DNA of 35,475 nucleotides, from NCBI GenBank assembly GCA_029782335.1, contig JAKOVA010000103.1, forward strand, positions 1 to 35,475, in the 5' to 3' direction. The notes beneath the pieces were generated by a model, which was not told the DNA's origin, did not search any database, and saw only the letters and a list, made by a program, of their open reading frames with translations. Of the stretch, positions 16,809-24,972 are shown in pieces (within the stretch, counting starts at the first letter, position 1; every line of letters begins with the position of its first letter). The DNA comes from Actinomycetes bacterium. GTDB taxonomy: Bacteria; Actinomycetota; Acidimicrobiia; Acidimicrobiales; Microtrichaceae. Both the position numbers and the translations under genes were made by a program.

Positions 16809-18314
16809 GTGGGTGGACTGATCGCTGCCGCCGGGTGGGCGCCGCCGGCCATGGACTGGCACGCGCTCGCGCCCGAGGTGATCCTCGCTGCGGGCATCTG
16901 CGTGCTCATCCTCGTCGACGTCGTGCTGCTCGAGCGCGGCAAGGCGTTCGCCTCGGCGATCAGCGGGCTCGTCTTGTTGGCGGCGGTCGTGCCGTTGCTG
17001 ACCCTCGCGGTGAGCGACGACACCAGCCGGTCCCTCTTCGGTGGGGCCTATGTGGTCGATCGATCCGCCCTGTTGCTCAAAGCGCTCTTCATCATTTCGG
17101 GCTACGTCACGGTGCTCCTCTCGACGAACTATGTCGCCGAGGGTGAGTACTGGGAGAGCGAGTACTACACGCTGCTGCTGAGCTCCGTCCTCGGCATGTC
17201 GGTCATCTCCTCGTCGCGCGACCTGATCGGCATCTTCATCGCGTTCGAGCTGCTCTCGATCCCGTCGTACATGATCGCCGCGTGGCGCAAGCGTGACACC
17301 CGCTCCCAAGAGGCTGGCTTCAAGTACTTCCTGATGGGTGTCTTCGCCACGTCGGTGCTGCTCTACGGAATGTCGCTGCTGTACGGGGCGAGTGGATCGA
17401 CGCTGCTCTCGAAGATCGGCGAGACGGTCGAGTCCGGACGTGCGACCCCCGCGGTCGGCCTCGCGATCCTCTTCGTCCTGATCGGGTTCGGCTTCAAGAT
17501 CTCCGCCGTGCCGTTCCACAGCTGGGCTCCCGACACCTACGAGGGTGCGCCGACACCGGTTACCGCCTTCCTGTCGGTGGCCTCCAAGAGCGCCGGGTTC
17601 GTCGCGATCCTCAACTTCGTCTTCTACTGCTTCATCCAGAACTCGAGCGCCACCGACGTCGTGGTCCCCGTCGTGTTCGTGCTTTCGGCGCTGTCGATGA
17701 CCGTCGGCAACCTGATCGCCCTGAAGCAGGACAACGTCGTCCGCATGCTGGCCTACTCGGGTATCGGCCAAGCCGGGTTCATCCTCGCCCCGCTCGTCGT
17801 CGCTCACGATCGACTCTCCGACGCCCTGCCGTCGATCGTCGTGTACCTCGTGATCTACAGCGCGATGAACCTCGGGGCGTTCGGGGTCGTGATCGCTGCC
17901 GCTCGCAAGACCCGTTCCGCCGAGATCTCCTCGATGAACGGGATGCTGCAATGGGCGCCCGGGCTCACCGTGTTGATGTCGGTCTTCATGGCCTCGCTCA
18001 TCGGGATCCCGCCGATCGGCGGCTGGTACGCCAAGTTCAGCGTCTGGCGTTCGCTGCTTCAGGGTGCAACCGGGTGGAGCTACGCCCTCGCCGTGCTGAT
18101 CGCCATCAACACGGCGATCGCCGCCGCCTACTACCTGCGGGTGACCAAGGCGATGTGGTTCGAGGAGGCGAACGACGGAGACGTGACCCCCGTCGACGTG
18201 CCGCCGTCACTGCGCCTCGCGCTTGCGATCACCGTCGTGGCGACGCTGCTGTTCGGCATCGTGCCGAGCCTGCTCACCGACGCGGCTGCCGTCCCGCTCG
18301 CACTCGGGCACTGA
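16809..18314 (+). CDS. nuoN: NADH-quinone oxidoreductase subunit N
   Basis: A 501-residue antiporter-like subunit, last of the complex I cluster. Conserved: IFIAFELLSIPSYMIAAWRK (channel glutamate), GFGFKISAVPFHSWAPDTYEGAPTPV in the broken helix (split over about 228-254), and NVVRMLAYSGIGQAGF. The start is GTG 16809, with GGAGG at 16797-16801. It ends 21 bases before the MidA-type methyltransferase gene, which is probably in the same transcript. Length and motifs are ordinary. Confidence 0.95.
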   Translation: MGGLIAAAGWAPPAMDWHALAPEVILAAGICVLILVDVVLLERGKAFASAISGLVLLAAVVPLLTLAVSDDTSRSLFGGAYVVDRSALLLKALFIISGYVTVLLSTNYVAEGEYWESEYYTLLLSSVLGMSVISSSRDLIGIFIAFELLSIPSYMIAAWRKRDTRSQEAGFKYFLMGVFATSVLLYGMSLLYGASGSTLLSKIGETVESGRATPAVGLAILFVLIGFGFKISAVPFHSWAPDTYEGAPTPVTAFLSVASKSAGFVAILNFVFYCFIQNSSATDVVVPVVFVLSALSMTVGNLIALKQDNVVRMLAYSGIGQAGFILAPLVVAHDRLSDALPSIVVYLVIYSAMNLGAFGVVIAAARKTRSAEISSMNGMLQWAPGLTVLMSVFMASLIGIPPIGGWYAKFSVWRSLLQGATGWSYALAVLIAINTAIAAAYYLRVTKAMWFEEANDGDVTPVDVPPSLRLALAITVVATLLFGIVPSLLTDAAAVPLALGH

Positions 18315-18335
18315 GCGAACCGGGCGCAACGGGCC

Positions 18336-19319
18336 GTGGGCGCCCCTGGCGTCGAGGCCGCTGAGGCCGCTGAGGCCGAACGGTTCGATCGATACCAGGA
18401 GCGGTGTCTCTATGACCCCACGACCGGTTTCTATGTGTCGGGCGGGCGCGCCGGCGGTGCTCGCGGCGATTTCCTGACCTCCCCCGAGGTCGGTCCGCTC
18501 TTCGGGACGGTCATCGCCCGAGCGTTGCGGTCGTGGTGGGACGCGGCGGGCCGGCCGTCGTCGTGGCATGTCGTCGAAGCGGGCGCCGGTCGAGGGGCGC
18601 TGGCGTTCGCGATCCTGAACGCGGCCCGCGACGAGGGGCTCCCCCTGCGCTACACCTGCGTCGAGCGGTCGGCCGTGTTGCGTACGGCGGCCGTCGACCT
18701 GCTTGGCGACCGGGCAGCGGTGCTCGACGCGCTTCCAGAGCGGGCCGACGTGGTGATCGCCAACGAACTGTTGGACAACCTGGTGGTGCGGATCGTTGAG
18801 CGTGCCGACGACGGGTGGCGCGAGCTGTGGGTTCCCGAGGAGTGGCGGCCGACCGACCTCGCCCCGTCCTTCGACGTCGCAGTCGGGCAGCGACTGCCCG
18901 TCTGTGAGGCAGCGGCCCGTTGGGTCGAGGCGGCGTTGGAGTGCGCGGCGCGGGTGGTGGTCTTCGACTACGGCGTGCGGCGGACCGCCGAGTTGGTCGG
19001 CCGACAGTGGCTTCGCACCTACTCGCGACACGAACGCGGCGACGATCCGTTCGTTGCGCCGGGCGCCGCCGACATCACCGTCGACGTGGCATTTGATCAG
19101 CTCCCCAACCCGAGCCGTGTGGTGACACAGGCGGAGTGGCTGGGCGAGTGGGGGATCGACGAGCTGGTCGCGGAGGGTCGGCGAGTGTGGGAGGAGCGGG
19201 CACCGATCGGCGACTTGGCCGCCGTCCGCGCACGCAGCCGTGGACCCGAGTCAGCCGCGTTGTGCGATCCAGCCGGCCTGGGTGCCTTCCTCGTCGCCGA
19301 ATGGCATCGTCCCGAGTAA
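18336..19319 (+). CDS. MidA/NDUFAF7-type SAM-dependent methyltransferase
   Basis: A 327-residue protein of the Methyltransf_28 (MidA, NDUFAF7) family. Residues 45-57 (DFLTSPEVGPLFG) match the family signature; VVEAGAGRGALA (79-90) is the SAM-binding loop; IANELLDNL matches the NELLDALP motif, although the Pro is replaced. NDUFAF7 dimethylates an arginine of the 49-kDa complex I subunit and is needed for complex I assembly. Lying 21 bases behind nuoN, this gene may act on NuoD encoded at 9389. This is context inference; many bacteria carry the gene away from nuo. Start GTG 18336; the ribosome site is weak. An Ala/Glu repeat (AAEAAEAE) near the N-terminus comes from a short tandem DNA repeat. 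Confidence 0.8.
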   Translation: MGAPGVEAAEAAEAERFDRYQERCLYDPTTGFYVSGGRAGGARGDFLTSPEVGPLFGTVIARALRSWWDAAGRPSSWHVVEAGAGRGALAFAILNAARDEGLPLRYTCVERSAVLRTAAVDLLGDRAAVLDALPERADVVIANELLDNLVVRIVERADDGWRELWVPEEWRPTDLAPSFDVAVGQRLPVCEAAARWVEAALECAARVVVFDYGVRRTAELVGRQWLRTYSRHERGDDPFVAPGAADITVDVAFDQLPNPSRVVTQAEWLGEWGIDELVAEGRRVWEERAPIGDLAAVRARSRGPESAALCDPAGLGAFLVAEWHRPE

Positions 19320-19347
19320 GGCCCCCGCACCCGGACGGTTTGCCGTC

Positions 19348-20154
19348 TCAGGCCCGTTCCGGTTTCGCCAACTGCCAGAGCTGGTCGTAGAGCCGGTCGA
19401 AGACCTCAGCGACGTCCCGCGCTCGCGAGCCGAGGTCGTGGATTGGCCGGCGAGCCGACGCCGCCTCGGCGACGGAGATCCGCTGCGGGATCGCCGGCGA
19501 CCACACCGCCGACTCCCCAACCGTGCGGGCGAGGTCCTCGAAACGCATCGCGGCGTCGGCACCACGGGCCGGCATCCGGTTGACGACCACGCCGGCGAGG
19601 TCGAGCCGCGAGTTGTCGCGACCCCAGACGGTCTCGATGAGATCGGCCACCGGCTCGACGCCGCGAAGGCTGAGGGCTGTCGGTTCCACGACCAGCAGCG
19701 CGAGGTCGGCGGCGGTGAGGGCGTTGGTGGTGAGCTCGCCCAGCGACGGCGGGCAGTCAACCAACACGATCCCGTAGCTGCGTGTCACCCCGCTGAGCGT
19801 CTTGCGGAGCCGTGCCGCAGACCGACCGGAGATCAGGTTCTCGAGCCCTGAGCGGGCGGTCTCGTGCTGCTGGAGCGAAGGCCCTGCGGGTGCGACGTCG
19901 ACGAGGTGGCCCCAGGTGGAGTCGACGATGACGTCGCGGAGGGCGCCGCTGCGAGCCGAGCCGAGCGCGTCGGCGGCGCTGCGCTTGACCCGCTCGGCGT
20001 CGACCCCGAGCACCCAGGTCGACGCGCCTTGAGGGTCGAGATCGACGACGAGCACCTGGTGGCCGCGCTGGCGTGCTGCGGACGCCAGGCCCAACGTGAC
20101 TGAGGTCTTGCCGACCCCACCCTTCTGGTTGACCACTGCGACGACCTTGCCCAT
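19348..20154 (-). CDS. ParA-family ATPase (orphan)
   Basis: A 268-residue deviant Walker ATPase. Residues 7-17 (VVNQKGGVGKT) contain the ParA Walker A with the extra signature lysine; VLVVDLDPQGAST is the A' motif; VLVDCPPSLGELTTNAL is the Walker B region. Such proteins position chromosomes, plasmids or protein cargo by ATP-dependent dimerisation and nonspecific DNA binding. No parB or parS-like site is next to it: its neighbours are a methyltransferase (convergent) and a peptidase (divergent), so it is called an orphan. Start at ATG 20154, where homology begins; the frame is open upstream to 20286 but overlaps the divergent gene. The short N-terminus argues against a plasmid-type DNA-binding ParA. 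Confidence 0.85.
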   Translation of the reverse strand: MGKVVAVVNQKGGVGKTSVTLGLASAARQRGHQVLVVDLDPQGASTWVLGVDAERVKRSAADALGSARSGALRDVIVDSTWGHLVDVAPAGPSLQQHETARSGLENLISGRSAARLRKTLSGVTRSYGIVLVDCPPSLGELTTNALTAADLALLVVEPTALSLRGVEPVADLIETVWGRDNSRLDLAGVVVNRMPARGADAAMRFEDLARTVGESAVWSPAIPQRISVAEAASARRPIHDLGSRARDVAEVFDRLYDQLWQLAKPERA

Positions 20155-20207
20155 CGACGCCCATGTTCGTCGGGAGACCTCGGGTTCCGCCAACCGCTCA
20201 CACGTCC

Positions 20208-20213
20208 TACGGT
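20208..20213 (+). promoter_or_regulatory. Candidate -10 box (TACGGT), leaderless start
   Basis: TACGGT fits TANNNT and ends 6 bases before ATG 20220, the same spacing as at 471-476. No ribosome site lies between them. Supports ATG 20220 as the start and a leaderless transcript. Confidence 0.4.
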
Positions 20214-20219
20214 TCACCC

Positions 20220-21437
20220 ATGGCAGACGCATCCCGATCGACTCTCCTCGCCGAAGCTGCGGATCTCGCTGGTGAAGTGATTGCACTCCGTCGTCGGATC
20301 CACCGCCGCCCGGAACTCGGGACCGACAACCCCGAAACCCAGGCCCGGATCCTCGAGGCGCTCTCCGGCCTCGGCCTCGAGATCTCCACCGGAACGTCGC
20401 TCAGTTCCGTCACCGCAACGCTTCGCGGCTCGCGGCCCGGCCCGACGATCCTGCTCCGGGCCGACACCGATGCCCTGCCGATGACCGAGGAGACCGAGTG
20501 GGAAGACCGCTCCGAGTTCGAGGATCGGGCCCACATGTGTGGCCACGACGCGCACGTCGCGATGCTGGTGGGTGCCGCGAACCTGCTCGTCGCCCGTCGG
20601 GACGAGATCGCCGGGGCGGTTCGGTTCATGTTCCAACCGGGAGAGGAAGGCTTCGGCGGTGCCCCGCAGATGCTCGACGAGGGCGTGCTGCACGACGGCC
20701 TCGACGAGCCAGTCAGCGCGGCGTTTGCCATTCACGTCACGCCGAACCTCCCGGTCGGCTTCGTCGGGGCGAGGCCCGGGGCGTTGATGGCGTCGACCGA
20801 CGACTTTGCGGTGACCGTTCGCGGTCGCGGTGGGCACGCGTCGAGCCCACACTTCGCGAACGACCCGGTGCCGGTCGCGTGCGAGATGGTGACGGCCCTC
20901 CAAACCTTCATCGCACGCCGCGTCCACGTGTTCGAACCGGCGGTGCTGACCGTTGCACACCTCAGCGCCGGGACGACCAGCAACGTGATCCCCGAGACGG
21001 CGTGGTTCGAAGGCACGATCCGCACCGTCTCGGAGGCGACACGATCGCAGGTACGTGACGGCTTCGAACGGGTGGTGCGTGGGGTCGCCGCGGCGCACGA
21101 CTGCGAGGTCGAGATCGACCTCCGGGCCGGGTATCCGGTGACGGTCAATGACGCATCGTTCACGCCGTGGCTCGCTGACGTCGTGCGTGACACCCTCGGA
21201 CCCGACGCCTTTTTCGATCTTCCCTGGCCGGTCATGGGAGCTGAGGACTTCAGCTACGTCCTGCAACAGGTGCCCGGCGCCATGGCCTTCCTCGGAGTCT
21301 GTCCGACCGACATTGCAAACTCCCTTGAGGCACCGTCGTGTCACTCGAACCTCATGCGGCTCAACGAGGACGCTTTGCACCTGGGCGCTGCGCTCCATGC
21401 CGCTGTCGCCCTCCGCTATCTCGACTCCGGGAGCTGA
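20220..21437 (+). CDS. M20-family amidohydrolase/peptidase
   Basis: A 405-residue cytoplasmic zinc hydrolase of the M20D (N-acyl-amino-acid amidohydrolase, IAA-amino-acid hydrolase) type. Motifs: RRRIHRRPELG (24-34), LLRADTDALPM (78-88), MCGHDAHVAML (106-116) with the Cys/His metal ligands, FQPGEEGFGG with the catalytic Glu, and IHVTPNLPVG. The dimerisation domain insertion contains the family GGHAS motif. It would cleave amide bonds of N-acylated amino acids or small peptides; the substrate is not readable. ATG 20220 is placed 6 bases after a -10-like TACGGT. Divergent from parA, 84 bases before acs. Confidence 0.85.
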   Translation: MADASRSTLLAEAADLAGEVIALRRRIHRRPELGTDNPETQARILEALSGLGLEISTGTSLSSVTATLRGSRPGPTILLRADTDALPMTEETEWEDRSEFEDRAHMCGHDAHVAMLVGAANLLVARRDEIAGAVRFMFQPGEEGFGGAPQMLDEGVLHDGLDEPVSAAFAIHVTPNLPVGFVGARPGALMASTDDFAVTVRGRGGHASSPHFANDPVPVACEMVTALQTFIARRVHVFEPAVLTVAHLSAGTTSNVIPETAWFEGTIRTVSEATRSQVRDGFERVVRGVAAAHDCEVEIDLRAGYPVTVNDASFTPWLADVVRDTLGPDAFFDLPWPVMGAEDFSYVLQQVPGAMAFLGVCPTDIANSLEAPSCHSNLMRLNEDALHLGAALHAAVALRYLDSGS

Positions 21438-21521
21438 CCGGCCGCGCGGAAGGTGAGCCGGGCGGCGACACAGCCGTTGGGCGAAGCGTCGTATCCTCCG
21501 GAGTGACCAAGGGGGATCACC

Positions 21522-23513
21522 GTGGGTGAAGCAGCCATCGAGGAGTTCTACGTCGAAGACCGGGTCTTTCCGCCTCCGGCCGCGTTCGCTGCGGAGGCGC
21601 TCGTGTCGGACCGGTCGCTCTACGAAGAGGCCGACCGCGACTTCGAAGCCTTCTGGGCGCGGCAGGCACGAGAGCTGCTCACCTGGTTCACCGACTTCGA
21701 CACGACCCTCGAGTGGAACCTGCCGTACGCGAAATGGTTCGTTGGCGGCACGCTGAACGTCTCGTACAACTGCCTGGATCGCCACGTCGAAGCCGGCCGG
21801 GGAGACAAGGTCGCCTACCACTGGGAGGGCGAGCCGGGAGACACCCGCACGATCACCTACCGCGACCTGCTCGACGAGGTGAGTCGGTTCGCGAACGTCT
21901 TGAAGTCGCTCGGCATCTCCCGCGGTGACCGGGTTGCGATCTACATGCCGATGATCCCCGAGACCGTCGTCGCGATGCTCGCCTGTACCCGGATCGGCGC
22001 TCCCCACTCGGTGATCTTCGGTGGCTTCAGCCCCGACTCGATCATCGACCGGGTCAACGACGCCGATGCGTCGGTCATCGTGACAGCGGACGGTGGCTAC
22101 CGGCGCGGTCGTCCGCTGCCGCTCAAGCCGAACGTGGACGCCGCGCTCGGGTCGTGTCCCGGTGTCCGCCACGTCGTGGTGGTCGATCGTTGCGGCCTCG
22201 AGCCCGAGATGGTCGAGGGCCGCGACCTCTGGTACGGGGAGCTCATGGCCGATGCGTCACCCGAGTGCCCACCCGAGCACATGGACGCCGAAGACCTCCT
22301 CTACCTGCTGTACACGTCGGGCACCACGGCGAAGCCCAAGGGCATCATGCACACCACCGGTGGCTACCTGACACAGATCGCGTTCACCCACCGCTACAGC
22401 TTCGACCTCCACCCCGACACCGACGTGTACTGGTGCGCCGCCGACGTCGGGTGGGTCACGGGCCACAGCTACATCGTCTACGGGCCGTTGACCAACGGGG
22501 CGACGTCGCTCATGTACGAGGGCACCCCCGACACGCCGCGGCCGGAGTTCCGCACCGGTGATGTCGCCGATTGGCCGAAGGACCGCCTGTGGGATCTCAT
22601 CGAGCGGTACCGGGTCACCCAGCTCTACACGGCACCGACGGCCATTCGAACCTTCATGAAGTGGGGGAGCGACTGGCCGGCGAGCCACGATCTGTCGAGC
22701 CTGCGGTTGTTGGGCACGGTGGGTGAGCCCATCAATCCCGAGGCGTGGATGTGGTACCACACCCACATCGGCTCGGAGCAGTGCCCGGTGATCGACACGT
22801 GGTGGCAAACGGAGACCGGCGGCCAGATGATCAACGCCCTGCCGGGGGTGATCGCCGCCAAGCCCGGTTCTGCCACGGTGCCGCTCCCGGGCATCGGCGC
22901 CGAAGTGGTCGACGACGACGGCAACCCCGTCACGCGCGGCGGCGGGTATCTCACGCTGACGCGCCCGTGGCCGTCGATGCTGCGCGGCATCTGGGGCGAC
23001 CCGCAGCGCTTCGTCGACACGTACTGGTCGACGTTCCCCGGGCGGTACTTCGCGGGTGACGGCGCCAAGATCGACGAGGACGGCTACCTCTGGCTGTTGG
23101 GACGCGTCGATGACGTGATGAACGTCTCGGGCCACCGCATCTCGACCGCTGAGGTCGAATCCGCACTCGTCGACCACCCGGCGGTCGCCGAAGCAGCGGT
23201 GGTCGGCGCAACCGACGCGACGACCGGTCAGGCGATCATCGGATACGTCATCCTCCGGAGCGGGAACGATCCGACCGAGGCGCTCGGCGAGGAGATCCGC
23301 CAACACGTCGCCACCAAGCTCGGGGCGATCGCTCGTCCCCACACGGTGATCCTCGTGCCCGACCTCCCCAAGACCCGCTCCGGCAAGATCATGCGGCGGC
23401 TGCTGCGCGACGTCGCGGAAGGACGTTCCCTCGGTGACACGACGACGCTGGCCGATCCCGACGTCGTCGAGGAGATCCGCACTCGTGCCGAAGCAACACC
23501 CCAGGACGACTGA
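21522..23513 (+). CDS. acs: Acetyl-CoA synthetase (AMP-forming)
   Basis: A 663-residue acyl-adenylate enzyme converting acetate, ATP and CoA to acetyl-CoA. Motifs in order: the N-terminal FWARQARELLTW segment, LLYTSGTTAKPKGIMHTTGG (ATP loop), DTWWQTETGG (acetate/AMP pocket, with the Trp that limits substrate to short acyls), GRVDDVMNVSGHRISTAEVE (hinge) and TRSGKIMRRLLR, whose lysine is the usual regulatory acetylation site. The length is standard. GTG 21522 has GGGGGA at 21511-21516; TATCCT at 21492-21497 is a likely -10 box. Stands 24 bases before the HAD phosphatase gene. Confidence 0.93.
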   Translation: MGEAAIEEFYVEDRVFPPPAAFAAEALVSDRSLYEEADRDFEAFWARQARELLTWFTDFDTTLEWNLPYAKWFVGGTLNVSYNCLDRHVEAGRGDKVAYHWEGEPGDTRTITYRDLLDEVSRFANVLKSLGISRGDRVAIYMPMIPETVVAMLACTRIGAPHSVIFGGFSPDSIIDRVNDADASVIVTADGGYRRGRPLPLKPNVDAALGSCPGVRHVVVVDRCGLEPEMVEGRDLWYGELMADASPECPPEHMDAEDLLYLLYTSGTTAKPKGIMHTTGGYLTQIAFTHRYSFDLHPDTDVYWCAADVGWVTGHSYIVYGPLTNGATSLMYEGTPDTPRPEFRTGDVADWPKDRLWDLIERYRVTQLYTAPTAIRTFMKWGSDWPASHDLSSLRLLGTVGEPINPEAWMWYHTHIGSEQCPVIDTWWQTETGGQMINALPGVIAAKPGSATVPLPGIGAEVVDDDGNPVTRGGGYLTLTRPWPSMLRGIWGDPQRFVDTYWSTFPGRYFAGDGAKIDEDGYLWLLGRVDDVMNVSGHRISTAEVESALVDHPAVAEAAVVGATDATTGQAIIGYVILRSGNDPTEALGEEIRQHVATKLGAIARPHTVILVPDLPKTRSGKIMRRLLRDVAEGRSLGDTTTLADPDVVEEIRTRAEATPQDD

Positions 23514-23537
23514 CATGTCGACGGCGGGAGCCAGGCC

Positions 23538-24029
23538 GTGAAGGTCGGACACTTCGACAACTGGTTGTGGCGCGACGAGCCGATCGACCCGGGCCCCGCG
23601 GTGGTGTTCGACATGGACGGCGTGCTGTCCGACGCGGCCGGACGCCAGCACTACCTCGAGTACCCGTATCGGGACTGGGAGGCGTTCTTCTGGGCGTGCG
23701 GTGACGACAACCTGATCGACGAGGTGGCACGCCTGCTCGACGTGATCGACGACGATCACCGCATCGTGTTGCTCACCGCACGGCCGATCCGCGTGCAGCC
23801 CCAGACGTTGGGTTGGCTGGAGCGTTACGACCTCCGGTGGGATCTGCTCCTGATGCGGGAGTTCGGCGACTACATGGCGTCGGAGACGTTCAAGCGCCGC
23901 AGTGTCGGGGAACTGCGAGAGTTCGGTTTCGATCTCCGGCTCGCCTTCGAGGACGACCCACGAAACGTCGCGATGTTCCACCGCGAGCGCGTTCCGTGCG
24001 TCTACATCCACTCGGGCTACTACGAGTGA
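23538..24029 (+). CDS. HAD-superfamily phosphatase, PNKP-like
   Basis: A 163-residue single-domain HAD protein. Motif I is VVFDMDGVLSD (22-32), with the nucleophile Asp25 and acid Asp27; motif II is VLLTARP; motif III is the Lys in ETFKRRSV; motif IV is AFEDDPRNV. The small size without a cap domain, and the LTARP plus FEDDPRNV pattern, resemble the 3'-phosphatase part of T4-type polynucleotide kinases, so nucleic-acid or nucleotide phosphates are possible substrates. Start GTG 23538, weak ribosome site. It follows acs by 24 bases and may be cotranscribed, with no evident metabolic link. Confidence 0.75.
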   Translation: MKVGHFDNWLWRDEPIDPGPAVVFDMDGVLSDAAGRQHYLEYPYRDWEAFFWACGDDNLIDEVARLLDVIDDDHRIVLLTARPIRVQPQTLGWLERYDLRWDLLLMREFGDYMASETFKRRSVGELREFGFDLRLAFEDDPRNVAMFHRERVPCVYIHSGYYE

Positions 24030-24058
24030 TCCGCCGGCAGGGTGACTGAATCAACTGC

Positions 24059-24084
24059 CGCCCGACCTCTCATGAGGCCGGGCG
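24059..24084. terminator. Hairpin between HAD gene and htpX (possible terminator)
   Basis: CGCCCGACCT, a six-base loop, then AGGCCGGGCG: ten-base arms with one mismatch. It lies 29 bases after the HAD gene stop and 18 bases before htpX. There is no T-tract on the plus strand, so termination is uncertain. Confidence 0.4.
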
Positions 24085-24102
24085 CACGCGAAACTTGAGT
24101 GC

Positions 24103-24948
24103 ATGAAGAACAACCTCAAGACCGCGGCGATCCTCGCCGGCCTTGGTGGCCTGTGTATGGCAATCGGATCGATCTGGGGTGAACGCGGCCTGGTGATGGG
24201 CCTCGTCATCGGTCTGCTGATGACGGCCGGTTCGTACTGGTTCAGCGACAAGCTGGCGATCGCCGCCGCACGAGGACGGGCGGTCGAACCGGGCGAGATG
24301 CCGCAGTACGTCGCGATTGTTCAGGATCTCGCGGCGCGCGAGCAGATCCCGATGCCCAAGCTCTACGTGTCGCCCAACCCCCAGCCGAATGCGTTCGCGA
24401 CGGGTCGAAACCCGGCGCACGCGGCGGTCTGTATCAACACCGGCATCCTCGACTACCTGGATTGGGACGAGCTGCGCGGGGTGCTCGCCCACGAGATCTC
24501 CCACGTCAAGAACCGCGACATCCTCACGTCCTCGGTGGCGGCCGGTGTTGCGATGGGCATCATGTTCACGGCCCGCATGGCGATGTGGGGTGCAATGTTC
24601 GGCGGCGGCAACAGCCGCGACAACGAGGGGTCCAACCCCCTCGCCGCCATCCTGATGGTGGTGTTGGCGCCGATCGCGGCGACCGTGTTGCAGATGGCGT
24701 TGAGCCGGAGCCGCGAGTACGAGGCCGACGCGTCGGCCGCACGGCTGTTGGGCACCGGCGAGCCGCTGGCCCGGGCGCTCGAGAAGTTGGAGCTCGGCGC
24801 GAAGCGCGTTCCCGTGGACGTCAACCCCGCCCAGGCGCAGGCATACATCGTGAACCCGCTGCGCGGTCGGTCGCTCCAGAACATGTTCTCGACGCACCCG
24901 TCGACGGCCGACCGCATCGCGCGTCTCCGCTCGGGAGAGTGGCGCTGA
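24103..24948 (+). CDS. htpX: HtpX-type M48 membrane zinc metalloprotease
   Basis: A 281-residue protein with two N-terminal transmembrane segments (about 7-24 and 29-46) and two more around 145-185. The zinc motif is HEISH (130-134) with the downstream SREYEADASAARL glutamate as third ligand. The preceding NAFATGRNPAHAAVCINTG segment is typical of HtpX. Family members degrade damaged membrane proteins together with FtsH. ATG 24103 lies shortly after the hairpin at 24059-24084, and the upstream sequence lacks a strong ribosome site. Twenty-four bases before the epimerase gene, which seems to have its own promoter. Confidence 0.9.
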   Translation: MKNNLKTAAILAGLGGLCMAIGSIWGERGLVMGLVIGLLMTAGSYWFSDKLAIAAARGRAVEPGEMPQYVAIVQDLAAREQIPMPKLYVSPNPQPNAFATGRNPAHAAVCINTGILDYLDWDELRGVLAHEISHVKNRDILTSSVAAGVAMGIMFTARMAMWGAMFGGGNSRDNEGSNPLAAILMVVLAPIAATVLQMALSRSREYEADASAARLLGTGEPLARALEKLELGAKRVPVDVNPAQAQAYIVNPLRGRSLQNMFSTHPSTADRIARLRSGEWR

Positions 24949-24958
24949 GCCCAGCGGG

Positions 24959-24964
24959 TACCGT
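24959..24964 (+). promoter_or_regulatory. Candidate -10 box (TACCGT) for the epimerase gene
   Basis: TACCGT fits TANNNT and ends 8 bases before ATG 24973. The spacing allows a leaderless or near-leaderless transcript. Supported only by pattern. Confidence 0.35.
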
Positions 24965-24972
24965 CACCCGCC

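Noticed and set aside
19348-20154. Chromosome-partition locus parAB
   Set aside because: No parB or parS-like palindrome next to the ParA-like gene, so a partition locus cannot be supported here.
20214-22172. Long minus-strand ORF (about 650 codons) opposite the M20 and acs genes
   Set aside because: It is the antisense shadow of GC-rich coding sequence: composition is Arg/Val/Asp/Gly repeats without motifs, while the plus strand has complete motifs.
22257-24011. Long minus-strand ORF (about 584 codons) opposite acs and the HAD gene
   Set aside because: Shadow frame with Arg/Val/Asp-biased composition and no recognisable motif.
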